Assembly (NCBI GenBank): GCA_964019335.1
Contig: OZ025756.1
Location: 124,001-188,000, forward strand
Origin: Diplonema japonicum
Taxonomy: Eukaryota; Euglenozoa; Diplonemea; Diplonemida; Diplonemidae
Length of the DNA: 64,000 nucleotides
Direction of reading: 5' to 3'
Positions 9,710 through 18,893 of this stretch are shown piece by piece. Position 1 is the first letter of the stretch. Each line of letters starts with the position of its first letter. The notes below the pieces were generated by a model that was not told the DNA's origin, did no database searches, and was given only the letters and a program-made list of their open reading frames with translations. A program made the translations under genes and the position numbers.

Positions 9710-9870
9710 ATGGGGGAAAAAAAAAAGAGAGAAAAAAAAAAAAAAAAGAAAGAAAAAAAAAGCATAAGTAAGAGGGAAAGATATCTGGGCGAAAAGAAGG
9801 GGGGGTTTTTTTTTTTTAAAAAACATTATTTCGGCATATCTCTAAAGTGTTATCAGAAAAAAATGGCGTT

Positions 9871-9901
<31 letters not shown>

Positions 9902-10386
9902 CTTTTTTCAAATTTTGCAAGAACGGGTCTTTTGACCTTTGTCTAACAAATTGTTTGGAATGACGGGTTTGTTTAAATAAGATTTTCTCGTTGGCCGGGT
10001 TTCTACCCCCCTTGTGCGTATAAACTTAATTTATACTCTTCCCCCCCCCCTTTTTTTTCTTTTTGGTAATATCGACTTTTTCCGTACTTCGGGCACTGAC
10101 ACCTTTGCAAAAAAGCTAACGGATTTATTTTTTATTTTTTTATAGCTGGGAACACTTCAGAGATATAAAGGAGGGGGTAAAAAAAAATGCTGTAAACGGG
10201 GGACAACCCACACACACACACAAACACAAACACACACGCGGGACCTATCTTCTTTTTTTTTTCTTTTTTTTTTTTTTTTTTCATTTACACAGACACCCAT
10301 GGCGAAGCCCTCAGTGGGTCATTTTTTGTTGCACCAGCAAAAGAGCGGGTGTCTACACGTCTTCGCAGCAATTAATGGGCAGGGCA

Positions 10387-10432
<46 letters not shown>

Positions 10433-10565
10433 CTCCAAGCTGCCCTGCACGATTCCGGTACTTTACGAAAGGGGGGGGGAAAAAAAAGAGAAAAAAAAAA
10501 GGGGGGGAGGAGGGAGAAAAGCAGTTGTTTCGCGAAGCAGAAAACAAAACAAAAAAAAAATCAAA
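9662..10565. other. 0.9 kb intergenic
   Basis: No gene. Contains T runs (9674-9708, 9867-9901), a CA-rich microsatellite (about 10210-10240), a 40-plus-base A run (10387-10429) and G/A-rich low-complexity DNA to 10560. Confidence 0.7.
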
Positions 10566-11825
10566 TCATCCCAAGAACTGTTGGAAGAAACCGACCCATT
10601 CTTCTACCGCGGATAAATCCTTTAAAGTGAGGAAGAGCACTTTATTCTTCCCGTCACCAAGACGCATTCCATGCTGCCATTTTCTCTCCGTGACTTCTAT
10701 CACCCGACCGGAACCAGAGATCTCAAGTGTGAAACCAGGCTTTGGAATGGCAGTCCCAAGGTCGAGGTTTGCCAATGCGGCAAGAGGCATAGTGGCGCGA
10801 AGCCGCTTCCGACCGCTTGGCTCGAAAAAGTCCAATCGGGGTTGGTCGTCCACAGTGATTTTCATGACACGAAGCCGCCAGATTCGTAGATAACTCGATT
10901 GCTTGATGACTAGACACTCCGGCGGTATAACTCCGTTAAAACTGTGGCCAGCAAGAGTCCTCCTTCTTGTCGGGAGCTTGCAAATTTCCTTGAACTGCAC
11001 ATCGTACTTTTGCAACACTCTGTATAGATACGCAGCATCTGACATACACCGTGAGGAAAAACCACCTACAAGCATGCTTCTCTGCAGGCCTTCCTCGCCT
11101 ACTATCGAATGCCGATCTTCCTGCTCGGTTCCTTCAATTCCCGGAATGTTTTCTATCATTTGTTTCGCTTCTTTGATGTGTTTTAAAGCTTCTGTTTCAA
11201 CCCATTTCGCGTGTTGGAGGATCTGGTCGGCTTTCGTTTCTTTTTCAGCTTCGAGTTCTTGGGTCTCTCGCAAGATGGACTCCTTTATGTGGAACTCCTC
11301 CGATATGTACATATTGGTTGCTTTGTAATGGTTTTTCGAGCTTTCTAATTCAACTATTTTGTCGCGAAGGTCTTGCGTATCCATGTGGTGTTGTTCAGCT
11401 TGGTCTTCAAGTTGCTCTTCTAAATCTATGACACGGTCCACGAGTTCCAAGCCTTTCTCGGAGCATTCTGTTACACGGCCTTCCATGAAAGCGAGCTCTG
11501 TCTCCAGTTCCGCCGCCCGTCTTTTCCAGAACTGGACGGACTCTTCCTTTGGTGTTGACACTATGCTCTCACGTGCTGTTCTTGCTGTGTGAACATCTAC
11601 CCTGGCAGAGGTCAGGATGTCTCTTACACTTTTGAGAATATCCTCGCCACCCATTACCGATAACCGGGACATTCTGAGGGCAGGAACGCTGTCGATGTGC
11701 ATTTTCATTCCTGGTTTTAAGGTGCCCTGTTGTTCCATCTCACCCGTCTCCGTGTCGCTTAGAGTGGTGATGGTGTGGTCCGTCAGTGAGGATCTTGCTG
11801 AAACAGGAGTTTGCATGGATGTCAT
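10566..11825 (-). CDS. Coiled-coil protein with PH-like C-terminus
   Basis: A complete 419-residue frame. Residues about 1-80 are Ser/Thr-rich and probably disordered. About 95-250 form a long charged heptad-type coiled coil (WKRRAAELETELAFMEGRV, LVDRVIDLEEQLEDQAEQ, ELEAEKETKADQI). From about 305 to the end, beta-rich sequence closes with DLSAVEEWVGFFQQFLG, the amphipathic final helix expected of a pleckstrin-homology-like domain, preceded by strands such as FTLEISGSGRVIEV and NKVLFLTLK. This suggests a dimeric scaffold that binds a membrane lipid or protein partner. The PH assignment is by pattern only; I recognise no specific orthologue. The start follows an A-rich leader. Confidence 0.7.
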   Translation of the reverse strand: MTSMQTPVSARSSLTDHTITTLSDTETGEMEQQGTLKPGMKMHIDSVPALRMSRLSVMGGEDILKSVRDILTSARVDVHTARTARESIVSTPKEESVQFWKRRAAELETELAFMEGRVTECSEKGLELVDRVIDLEEQLEDQAEQHHMDTQDLRDKIVELESSKNHYKATNMYISEEFHIKESILRETQELEAEKETKADQILQHAKWVETEALKHIKEAKQMIENIPGIEGTEQEDRHSIVGEEGLQRSMLVGGFSSRCMSDAAYLYRVLQKYDVQFKEICKLPTRRRTLAGHSFNGVIPPECLVIKQSSYLRIWRLRVMKITVDDQPRLDFFEPSGRKRLRATMPLAALANLDLGTAIPKPGFTLEISGSGRVIEVTERKWQHGMRLGDGKNKVLFLTLKDLSAVEEWVGFFQQFLG

Positions 11826-12032
11826 TTTTTTTTTATATTTTTTTTTCTCCCCCCCACCCCCCTCCGCCGCTCCTCTTCCGCCTCGTCCTGTTTTTTTTTT
11901 TTTTTTTTTATAATTAATTTGGGGTCATATTTTTAAAAAAAAAAAAAAAAAATACTCCCTTTTTTTCCCCCCCCCTGCCCTTCTCCTCTTTTTTTACAAA
12001 AGAAACTTAGTGCGGTACTTTGTTAAAATAGG

Positions 12033-12064
<32 letters not shown>

Positions 12065-12065
12065 A

Positions 12066-12390
12066 AATATATGAGTTAAAGGAGGCCGGTGTTGGTGGCG
12101 CCCTGCACAAGAACTGTCTACTTGATTACAGGGGGCGCACCGCGGCCGAGTTGTAGCTTCTTCTGCGTTCCGCGTCGTGTCCTTAATGCGTGCGGTGTAC
12201 AGCTCAACCCCAGCCGGGGCGTCCCGGGTAACCAAGATTCTGCGCTCGTGCAGTTTGCTGCCTGCTCGTCACCCTGAGCATCTGCATTATGTTCTTCCAC
12301 TCGGGCGCTACCGGTGATGACCGACGAGGAGGTCAACAGCGAACAACACATCTGATGTTTTTCTTATATTTTCATGTTATCCCCACCACC
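12066..12390. repeat. Dispersed repeat family A, full-length copy
   Basis: The most complete copy: TATATGAGTTAAAGGAGGCC at the left, through GCGCCCTGCACAAGAACTGT, GAGTTGTAGCTTCTTCTGCG, AATGCGTGCGGTGTACAGCT and ACAGCGAACAACACATCTGA, to CCCCACCACC at the right. Other copies: 18259-18562 and 20608-20811, plus fragments near 2342, 2574, 6561 and 7606. On the minus strand it ends CCTCCTTTAACTCATATATTTC plus a T run, resembling the minus-strand end of the retrotransposon fragment near 41450. A short non-autonomous retroelement borrowing a LINE tail is one reading. No clear pol III box was found. Confidence 0.65.
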
Positions 12391-12892
12391 TAAAAAGAAA
12401 GAAGAAGAAAAAAAAATGGGGCTTTTGATTGTACACTAAGTGAGCGTTAAAGTGTGCAACGAAAGAAAAAAAAAAAGAAAAAAGAAAAGGGAAAAAAAAA
12501 GAATGGTTACGATGATTTTATTTTTTAAAGGTAGTGTAGCACTTGACGCTGGCCAAACATTCTTTTTTTTTTTTGTTGATGTAACAAGTGTTTCTGTTCA
12601 AATAAGAAAAAGGAATCACAACCTAGCTTGAAGAAATTCGATGAAGTTTTTTTTTTTAAAAAAGAAAAAGACCATTTTACCACTTACCCCCCATACCGCC
12701 AAAGGATAGACCTTTCCCCCCCCCCCTTTTTTCTTCTTCTTTTTAGAAGAAAAAAAAAAACCATTCTTCTCACCTCTGAGGGTTCCGCATTCCCCCCCCC
12801 CCCCCCCCCCCGGCTCGCAGACCGTCGAGGAAACAACAAAAAAAAAAATCATTACGTTGAAAGGGAAAAAAACTCGCTTTATTTAAAAATTT

Positions 12893-13598
12893 TATATATA
12901 CTGTAAAACGAAAAACCCCCGGACGGAAAAATGTCTGAGTTTTTTTTGGCGTCCGGGAATTTTTCCATCCGGGAATTTTTTTTAGGTAAGGCCGTCAGGG
13001 GGCCTGGTCCACTACCACCTACATACTGGCCTGGGCTGCAAACGGCAACCGCGCGAAGAAACCCCCAGGGTTCCCTTTCTGCATCTTTGTCCTCCCTTGC
13101 TGCCCCTGAGGCAATCAGCTTGTCGAGCCTTCGTGTGGCCTACTACCTTTCTTAATAGATGCTTTACAGCTGCGTTCAACCCAATATCCATCGGTTGAAC
13201 CATGTAGGTGAGCCCAGGGGGACAAAAGCAATGTGCACGTTTGCGCCTGCGAACCACTCTACGAACCCATAGGCATAGGTCGTGTGAGTTGTGGTCGCCG
13301 ACAAGCAGCAGAATCGGCCCGTTCGGCAAAACCATGGGAATCGATGATTTATAGCAAAAAGGAAGAAACAGCTCCGTAACCCAGATACCGAGTATCATAA
13401 TTAGCCCAATGACTGGGCATTGAAAGGGGAGGAAAATTCAAACTGCCACGCAGGGTGACATTTTGGCTCTGCACAAGGAATAAAGCCCTTCCAGCAGTCA
13501 AACGTGGTGGGAGCTGCTACCCCCCCTTAAGTAAAAAAACCTCTTCCCAGAAAAACTCCCGGACGGAAAAATGTCCGGGTTTTTTACAGTATATATAT
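12893..13598 (-). mobile_element. pogo/Tc1-like DNA transposon remnant
   Basis: Left end TATATATACTGTAAAACG... (12893) and right end ...TTTTTTACAGTATATATA (13598) form terminal inverted repeats starting TATATATACTGTAAAA. Just inside, both ends carry CCGGACGGAAAAATGTC; at the right end this is a hairpin (CCCGGAC/GTCCGGG). Between them lies a transposase remnant. The element ends directly against the stop codon of the glyoxalase gene (13599). A length near 0.7 kb with only the last third of a transposase marks it as internally deleted. Confidence 0.7.
13012..13398 (-). pseudogene. DDE transposase fragment (pogo/jerky type)
   Basis: About 128 codons. GPILLLVGDHNSHD supplies the second catalytic Asp region (family pattern: hydrophobic strand, D, N/H, S, H). 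CPPGLTYMVQPMDIGLNAAVKHLL matches the PP-x-T-x-x-x-QP-x-D signature with the third Asp. The part with the first Asp and the DNA-binding N-terminus are missing, and the tail (from about GHTKARQADC) is out of family. Non-functional remnant lying inside the inverted repeats at 12893-13598. Confidence 0.7.
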
Positions 13599-14606
13599 TT
13601 ACTGCCTCGCGTACATCAAGTTTTGAATGTCATCAGGGGTCTTAGCGGCCTCCATCATGTGTTTGGCGATGCGGAGGAAACAGTTCACCCGCTTCTCCTT
13701 CCCAACAGAGGTAGGGACAGTGGCGGTTTTAGTCGCCCGTGCCTGTCTGTATATCTGGTACGCAAGGCGGATGTCAGCATTGCCAGGACAACACCGGTGC
13801 ACCTGCGTGGCAAGCATTTCACTGTACTCATGCCCAGGGAAGAGAACGGTCTCGTCGGGAAGGCAGTGGTACGTGTTGTACGTGAGCAAGAGCTCCTCAA
13901 CAGTGTCGCACTCAAAGAACGCTCCGACCCCGCAACAAAACAGCGAGTCCCCGGTGAAACACGTTTCCGTGACTGCCCCCTCCGCTTTACAGAGGGTTAA
14001 AATATGCCCCTTTGTGTGCCCGGGGACCATTTTAAACCGGAATTCCATGTAACCAACTTTCATTTGTGTTTCTTCTGTAACGGGAAAGGTGAGCCCATGC
14101 GGGTGGTCGATTGCACTTCCTACAATTTCTATGTCGACCCCTGTCTTCAATTTGACCAGGTCCTTGAGCTCCGCGTTCCCACCTGAATGGTCCCAGTGTT
14201 TGTGTGTTGCGATGATGTGTGTTAATTTTACGTTGAGTCGGTCAGCAGCAGCGTATACTGCATTAGGGTCTGCGGGGTCGATTGCCACAGCTTGCATTGT
14301 TCTTGTGCACCATACTATGTAGCTGTAGTTGTCCATCAAGACGGGAACAGGGAGGACGGAGATACCTTCGCCGTCGTGTTGAAAAGCTTTTGAGTGTGGG
14401 CGGTCCTGTCTTGGGTGCATCACCACCCTTGCTATTTTATACCCGAAGAGCTCCGACGTGTAGATCCGGTACAGCAGCGGGAAGAACGACATCGCTCCGG
14501 TAGTCTTACCAGCGTACCCCAGAGCAATCGTCAGCGGCAAACCATACCACCACCATATTGCGAAGAGGAAGGCGAATGACAGGAATGCTCTCACCGCGGG
14601 GTCCAT
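13599..14606 (-). CDS. Membrane-anchored glyoxalase II-like hydrolase
   Basis: 335 residues from the ATG ending at 14606. A hydrophobic N-terminus (about 7-30, FLSFAFLFAIWWWYGLPL) looks like a membrane anchor or signal. The metallo-beta-lactamase fold follows with the complete glyoxalase II set: THKHWDH (His135, His137, Asp139, His140), GHTKGH (His197), FTGDSLF (Asp220) and PGHEYS (His259). GDSLFCCGVGAFFE fits hydroxyacylglutathione hydrolases, which split S-D-lactoylglutathione to lactate and thiol in the glyoxalase pathway; the acting thiol could be trypanothione if the host is euglenozoan. The usual C-terminal helical domain is present. The stop codon touches the right end of a transposon remnant, so its 3' UTR must lie in the element. 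Confidence 0.85.
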   Translation of the reverse strand: MDPAVRAFLSFAFLFAIWWWYGLPLTIALGYAGKTTGAMSFFPLLYRIYTSELFGYKIARVVMHPRQDRPHSKAFQHDGEGISVLPVPVLMDNYSYIVWCTRTMQAVAIDPADPNAVYAAADRLNVKLTHIIATHKHWDHSGGNAELKDLVKLKTGVDIEIVGSAIDHPHGLTFPVTEETQMKVGYMEFRFKMVPGHTKGHILTLCKAEGAVTETCFTGDSLFCCGVGAFFECDTVEELLLTYNTYHCLPDETVLFPGHEYSEMLATQVHRCCPGNADIRLAYQIYRQARATKTATVPTSVGKEKRVNCFLRIAKHMMEAAKTPDDIQNLMYARQ

Positions 14607-14919
14607 TTTTTTTTTTTTTTCCTTCCCTCTACGGAGGCTGATGGTAAACGGGCGGCCGTTGAAATCCGCTTCCCCCCCACGCGAAAAAGTGACGCTTGGC
14701 CAAGGCAAGCGCTAATGGGCGTAGCTTCGATTACTAATGAAAGACTTTAACTGGCCAGGTTCACCTTGACGACCTTACGCTGAACGGGTTAGCCGACGCT
14801 GGGTAAATATATTTTTAAAAATATTTATATATAAAAAGAGGGTACCTGCGGTATGTGGCAGGACGCCTCAAAAAAAAAGACGCAACACACTTCTTCTTAC
14901 CCCCCCCCCCCCCCCGGTG
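14607..14919. other. Intergenic, 0.3 kb
   Basis: A T run next to the glyoxalase start, unremarkable sequence, a family-C repeat block at 14839-14872, and a C run at about 14901-14915 just after the chaperone stop codon. No gene seen. Confidence 0.6.
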
Positions 14920-15654
14920 TTAATTTCCTCTGGAGCGCTTCTTAGCCTTCTCAAGTTTCTTTCGAAGCGACTTGTTGGCCTCTCGTTCCTCGTGGAGCTG
15001 TTTCTTGACTTCGTGTAGCTCGGATAGACTGGGGGGGAGGAATATTATTATTTATTATTATTTTTTTTTTCTTCTTCTTTCGTACCACGTTGCCAAGGGG
15101 TCCTCTTCCTGCTCCTCTTGCAATGTGCTGCTTTCGACGATCTCCGGGGTGACGCAATTTTCCTCGGTGTTTTCGTCCTCCACGGCCCGGAGCTGCTCGA
15201 TTTGATGCATTTTCCTCGACAAGGAGAGGTGCCTGTGATTGTAGTCGTGGGTGGTGGGCTCGGGTGCCGTGTCGTGCCAGATCTGGGCTTTTTCCGCAGC
15301 TTCCTTAAGCTCTGTGATGAGGAAGTCTGGAACGGCTGTGCTTGGGTTGTCAATGAGGTCGTTCTGCAGCTCAGCAGCGTCGTACAACAGCACTTCTAGG
15401 TCGTTCCTTGCAGAAGCGAACTCTTTTCGCTTCTCCTGCTTCACGTGGATCTTGTTAAGCTTCCTCCTCCCGGCATCGATAACGGCTTTCTCCGTGACCG
15501 CGCTCTGTGTGACATCAATGGGCAACGACGTGTATTTCTCTTCCTCGACCTTCTTGGACATTGGGTTCCCCTTCTTCCCCTTCTTGTTTTTCTTGGCGAC
15601 CTCCACAACTTTACTGACCTTCACAGTGATCTTCGCACGCGTGAGCTCCACGAT

Positions 15655-15693
<39 letters not shown>

Positions 15694-17136
15694 TTTTCAG
15701 CATACCCAGATTCTCTCACAACAACTCGAATCTTAACAGGGACGGGACCCTCCACCCCGGGGCCGGACAGTTCGGTGTGGAGTTGTGCCGCAGAGGTTTG
15801 CACTTTTGATAATTTGTACGCGGATTGTACCTCACTTCCCTGTTTGATCTCCACAGTCAATTCGTCTTCGGCTGTCTCCACGTCAAACTGCATTTTATGC
15901 GGAACGGGTGAAGGGGGGATCGTGAACACCTTCCCGTTGGCAATAACAGTGTACTCAATTGAAGAGTAATGCCGCAGCATGGGAAGCGCCACATCAGGAA
16001 CTGTAAGGTTCGATGCATGCACAGCCGCACCTATGGCAGAGGCTTCATCCTTGTCAAGACGGTTTCCAAGAGCAGACTTCTTGGTGGATTCCATTATTGC
16101 TGCTTGTACGAATGGGATACGGGAGCCCCCACCGTATATCTCCACAGAACCAAGATTGGATGGGGATATTTTCGCTGTTTTCATGGCGGTTTTTATAAGG
16201 CGTTGTAGGCCTGCGATCTGATCCTGATTCACGGATTCGAATTTTTTCCGGGTGACGGTTTTTTTTATGACCCCGAAGTCCTCGATGGTGATCTCGGCCT
16301 CTGTTCGGGATGTGAGGACCTCCATGGTTTTCCTGAACCTCGCGAAGATTTTTCGCCGGTTTTTCCCGTCCTCCAGAACGTGGAGCTCAGCGTCGTTCCA
16401 GTACTCCATCACAAGGTTTCCCACCATTGCATCAACTGATATGTTAGTTGATGTCACAGAGGACAGGATTTGAACGGATCTTTGCATGATTAATCGTTGT
16501 GACCCACCGTCTAGACGGGAGCCCTTCACCAAGGTGCACCTTGCTGCGGTGACGGATGCGTGGGAGGCGGTCAGTGTGACGAACAAAACCTTTGATTTCA
16601 CAGGGTCTTGGTTGCTGAAATCGTGAATATTTGAATACGTAATCAACATTGCCGCTGGGTCTGAAATAATGGTCGGATGTTTCATCCCCGCCATCAACGA
16701 GGCATCGATCACCCTCTGCCGCTGCGAAGAGCTGTAGTAAGGCGGCACAGAAATCGTTGCTGGTTCCACTGTGTTTCCGGACAATATCTTCACGTGTTGC
16801 AGGACCATTCCAAGTGACTCGAGGTGCGTGACGCTGAGATTTTCGCTGATGGTTGCCTCGCCGGTGGGGTCGGTAGCCGCGAGGTCCCTTACGTTGTGAA
16901 CTACGTGATGGCCTTGTGCCCCGCTTTCGCATAGAAGTCGTTCTTCGCCGTCGTCCCGCCACCCGACCAGGCAAGGGAAATACCGTTCTGACATCGTGTT
17001 GAGGACGATCCTCGAGCGGCCCTGCTTTGCCACCGCCGCCCTTATTGTGTTTCGCCCGAGGTCTATCCCCAGCGACTCCTTGTCCCCCGCGGCCATCCCT
17101 GTTATTGTTATCACTGCAAAAAATATTTTTTCGATC

Positions 17137-17141
<5 letters not shown>
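14920..17141 (-). CDS. Hsp110/GRP170-like chaperone, three exons
   Basis: Exons 15706-17141, 15086-15655 and 14920-15028 join to 704 residues. The N-terminal actin-like ATPase domain is recognisable (LGIDLGRNTIRAAVAK, EIYGGGSRIPFVQAAI, LDKDEASAIGAAVHASNL) but lacks the canonical Hsp70 phosphate loop, typical of Hsp110-class proteins that act as nucleotide-exchange factors for Hsp70. A beta-sandwich domain (GKVFTIPPSPVPHKMQFDVE) and an alpha lid (ARNDLEVLLYDAAELQNDLI) follow. Splicing is needed: exon 1 ends VVVRESG and exon 2 starts IVELTRAKITVKV, restoring the family's strand after the Gly-Ile pair. Exon 3 adds a charged coiled coil. The first 19 residues (MAIEKIFFAVITITGMAAG) could be a signal peptide, pointing to an ER GRP170-type protein, but no ER-retention tetrapeptide ends the chain. 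Translation could instead begin at the internal Met of MAAGDKESLG, giving a cytosolic form. Confidence 0.82.
15029..15085 (-). other. Intron 2 of Hsp110-like gene
   Basis: Donor GTACGAAAG, an A-rich then AATAAT-rich body, acceptor CCCCCCCAG; 57 bases. Without removal the protein would end ATWYERRRKKK-stop inside the intron. With removal the frame continues into LSELHEVKKQLHEEREANKS and ends at TAA (14920). Unlike the other introns here, the acceptor has a short pyrimidine tract. Confidence 0.65.
15656..15705 (-). other. Poly(A)-type intron 1 of Hsp110-like gene
   Basis: Donor GTATGCTGAAAATAATTT, a 27-base A run, acceptor AAAG; 50 bases. It shifts the frame if retained, so two separate frames appear in raw translation. 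Removal joins them exactly at a conserved strand of the substrate-binding domain. There is no pyrimidine tract before the AG. Confidence 0.8.
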
Positions 17142-17169
<28 letters not shown>

Positions 17170-17502
17170 GTTTTGTTCGGGATCTTCCCCCAACCCCCGC
17201 CGCCTTTTTTTTTTTATTTTGTGTTTTGTCGGGTAAAAAAAAGCAAATATGGGAAATGGGGGAATGGTAACAGAGAGAAGAGGAAAAAAAAAAAAAATTG
17301 TAAGGGGAGTTCGGCGCCTAATAGCACCCTTCAAAAAAGTAGCTTTTTTTTTTTTCTTCTTCTTTTTTTTTTCCACAGATCGAGAAATGTGGAGGGGATA
17401 CACTCCCTTCTCACCTTTTTGCCTGTCTTCTTTTTTTTTTTTCTCTTTTTTTGAAGCATTGAACAAAACAAAAACAAAAAAAATTTTCTTTTTTTTTTAA
17501 AT
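17142..17502. other. Intergenic between H2A and chaperone genes
   Basis: Low-complexity: T runs at 17142-17169 and 17343-17372, A-rich blocks, no open frame of note. On the minus strand the 3' end of this spacer is the poly(A) leader that abuts the chaperone ATG. Confidence 0.6.
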
Positions 17503-17949
17503 TCACCCAGACTTTGAACCAGATTCCTTCTTGGCAGAGACCTTTTTGGCAGAACTCTTCTTTTTGCCAGCTACTTCGGCCTTTGTGTTGCCCTTGCTGC
17601 TCTTCCTGGACACCGCTGCGTGCACGTTCTGAACCACACCTCCGCCTGCGATGGTGACCCCTTGCAGAAGGGTATTGAAGTCCTCATCCTCTCTGACAGC
17701 CAGGCAGATATGCCTTGGCTTAATGGATTGCTGCTTGCTGTAATTGTAGGCAGTTTTACTACTCATGGTCAATAGTTCGTTGCAGGTGTACTCCAAGACT
17801 GCAGCAAGGTACACAGCACAGGTGCTAGACACCCTCTTCGCGTATCTCCCCTTCTTAAGAAGGTTCCCGAACCTACCCACAGGGAAGACGAGCCCAGCCT
17901 TAGCGGACCTGCTGACCTTCTGACGGACTTTCATGGTTTTGCGGGGCAT
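17503..17949 (-). CDS. Divergent histone H2A
   Basis: 148 residues. The histone fold is clear: SRSAKAGLVFPVGRFGNLLKKGRY, AVYLAAVLEYTCNELL, IKPRHICLAVREDEDFNTLL and VTIAGGGVVQNVHAAV correspond to the alpha-1, alpha-2, alpha-3 and docking segments of H2A. Divergence is marked: alpha-2 continues TMSSKTAYNYSKQQS instead of the usual LELAGNAA type, so the acidic-patch residue equivalent to Glu64 is Thr, while Glu56, Glu61 and the Asp-Glu-(Asp) of alpha-3 are kept. The C-terminal tail is Lys/Ser-rich (KKKSSAKKVSAKKESGSKSG) and ends without the SQ motif of H2A.X. Could be the core H2A of a divergent lineage or a variant. The ATG follows an A run. Confidence 0.88.
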   Translation of the reverse strand: MPRKTMKVRQKVSRSAKAGLVFPVGRFGNLLKKGRYAKRVSSTCAVYLAAVLEYTCNELLTMSSKTAYNYSKQQSIKPRHICLAVREDEDFNTLLQGVTIAGGGVVQNVHAAVSRKSSKGNTKAEVAGKKKSSAKKVSAKKESGSKSG

Positions 17950-18643
17950 TTTTTTTTTTTGTTTTGTTTTCTATTTCCGAATTAACGCTGGGTTGTTGGG
18001 GGGGGGGGGGTACTTTTTTTTTCCCCCAATTGTAAAAAAAAAGGGAAAAAAAAAGAAAATGTGCAGAGTCGCGGTTTCCCCCCCCCCCCCCCCCCTTCTC
18101 CCAACCCGAGCAGAGTCGCGGTCAGACTGTATAAGTCCATCCCTTGTGGTTGGGAACCATCTCTTCGCACGGCCCCCGTCCGGCCGTGGGCAGGGTCACC
18201 ACGGGCAGGTGAATGGGGCAGTTGTCTTCCTTCTCAAACCTCCACAAAAAAAAAAAAGAAATATAAGAGTTAAAAAAGGCCGGTGTTGGCTCCCTGCACA
18301 AGAACTGTCTAATTGATTACAGGGGGCGCACCGCGGCCGAGTTGTAGCTTCTTCTGCGTTCCGCGTCGTGTCCTTAATGCGTGCGGTGTACAGCTCAACC
18401 CCAGCCGGGGCGACCCGGGTAACCAAGATTCGGCGCTCGTGCAGTTCGCTGCCTGTTCGTCACCTGAGCATCTGCGTTATGGGACCGGATGACCGACGTG
18501 GAGGTCAACAGCGAACAACACATCTGATGTACTTCTTATATTTCCATCTTACCCCCACCACCATTAAGAAAAAAGGGTGTGGGGGGGACAAATAAAACTT
18601 TTTCTTCCCCTTGTGTAAACAAGAATGAAAGCCCCCCCCCCCA
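17950..18643. other. Intergenic with family A repeat
   Basis: A G run (17999-18011), a C run (about 18078-18095) between two copies of GCAGAGTCGCGGT (18063 and 18111), then a family-A repeat (18259-18562) and another C run (18632-18642). No gene. Confidence 0.6.
18259..18562. repeat. Dispersed repeat family A, copy
   Basis: Near full-length relative of the copy at 12066-12390, with a diverged left end (AAATATAAGAGTTAAAAAAG), small internal deletions (after GTGTTGG; around the GTTATG block) and the usual right end CCCCCACCACC. Confidence 0.65.
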
Positions 18644-18767
18644 GGGCTATGCTGGCAGGAAACGTGGAAACGTTTCCGTTTCCTTCAAAATTTCCCACGG
18701 CCTGTCCTCCAACTGGTATCCAGTTAAGTATCTGAAAAATAAGGAAACGGAAACGCCAACATAACCC
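18644..18767. mobile_element. GGGCTATGCTGGCA inverted-repeat element, copy 1
   Basis: Left terminus GGGCTATGCTGGCAGGAAAC; right terminus a decayed inverse (GGAAACGCCAACATAACCCC). Subterminal GGAAACGTTTCC motifs. Embedded between two C runs like the copies at 47998-48182 and 48189-48350. No coding capacity; MITE-like. Confidence 0.6.
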
Positions 18768-18893
18768 CTCGCCCCCCCTCCCTCCCTCCCTCCTTCAATA
18801 TCTCACACTAGACATTTCTTTGTTGTCAGGCAGAGTTACTTCGTGCAAACGTAGCTCAATGCCATTGGATGCTAAACGCAGACCACGATACAC

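Noticed and set aside
8741-9826. Longer FkbM start at 9826 with Lys/Phe-rich N-terminus
   Set aside because: The extra 55 residues are translations of A and T runs; the ATG ending at 9661 gives a clean signal anchor.
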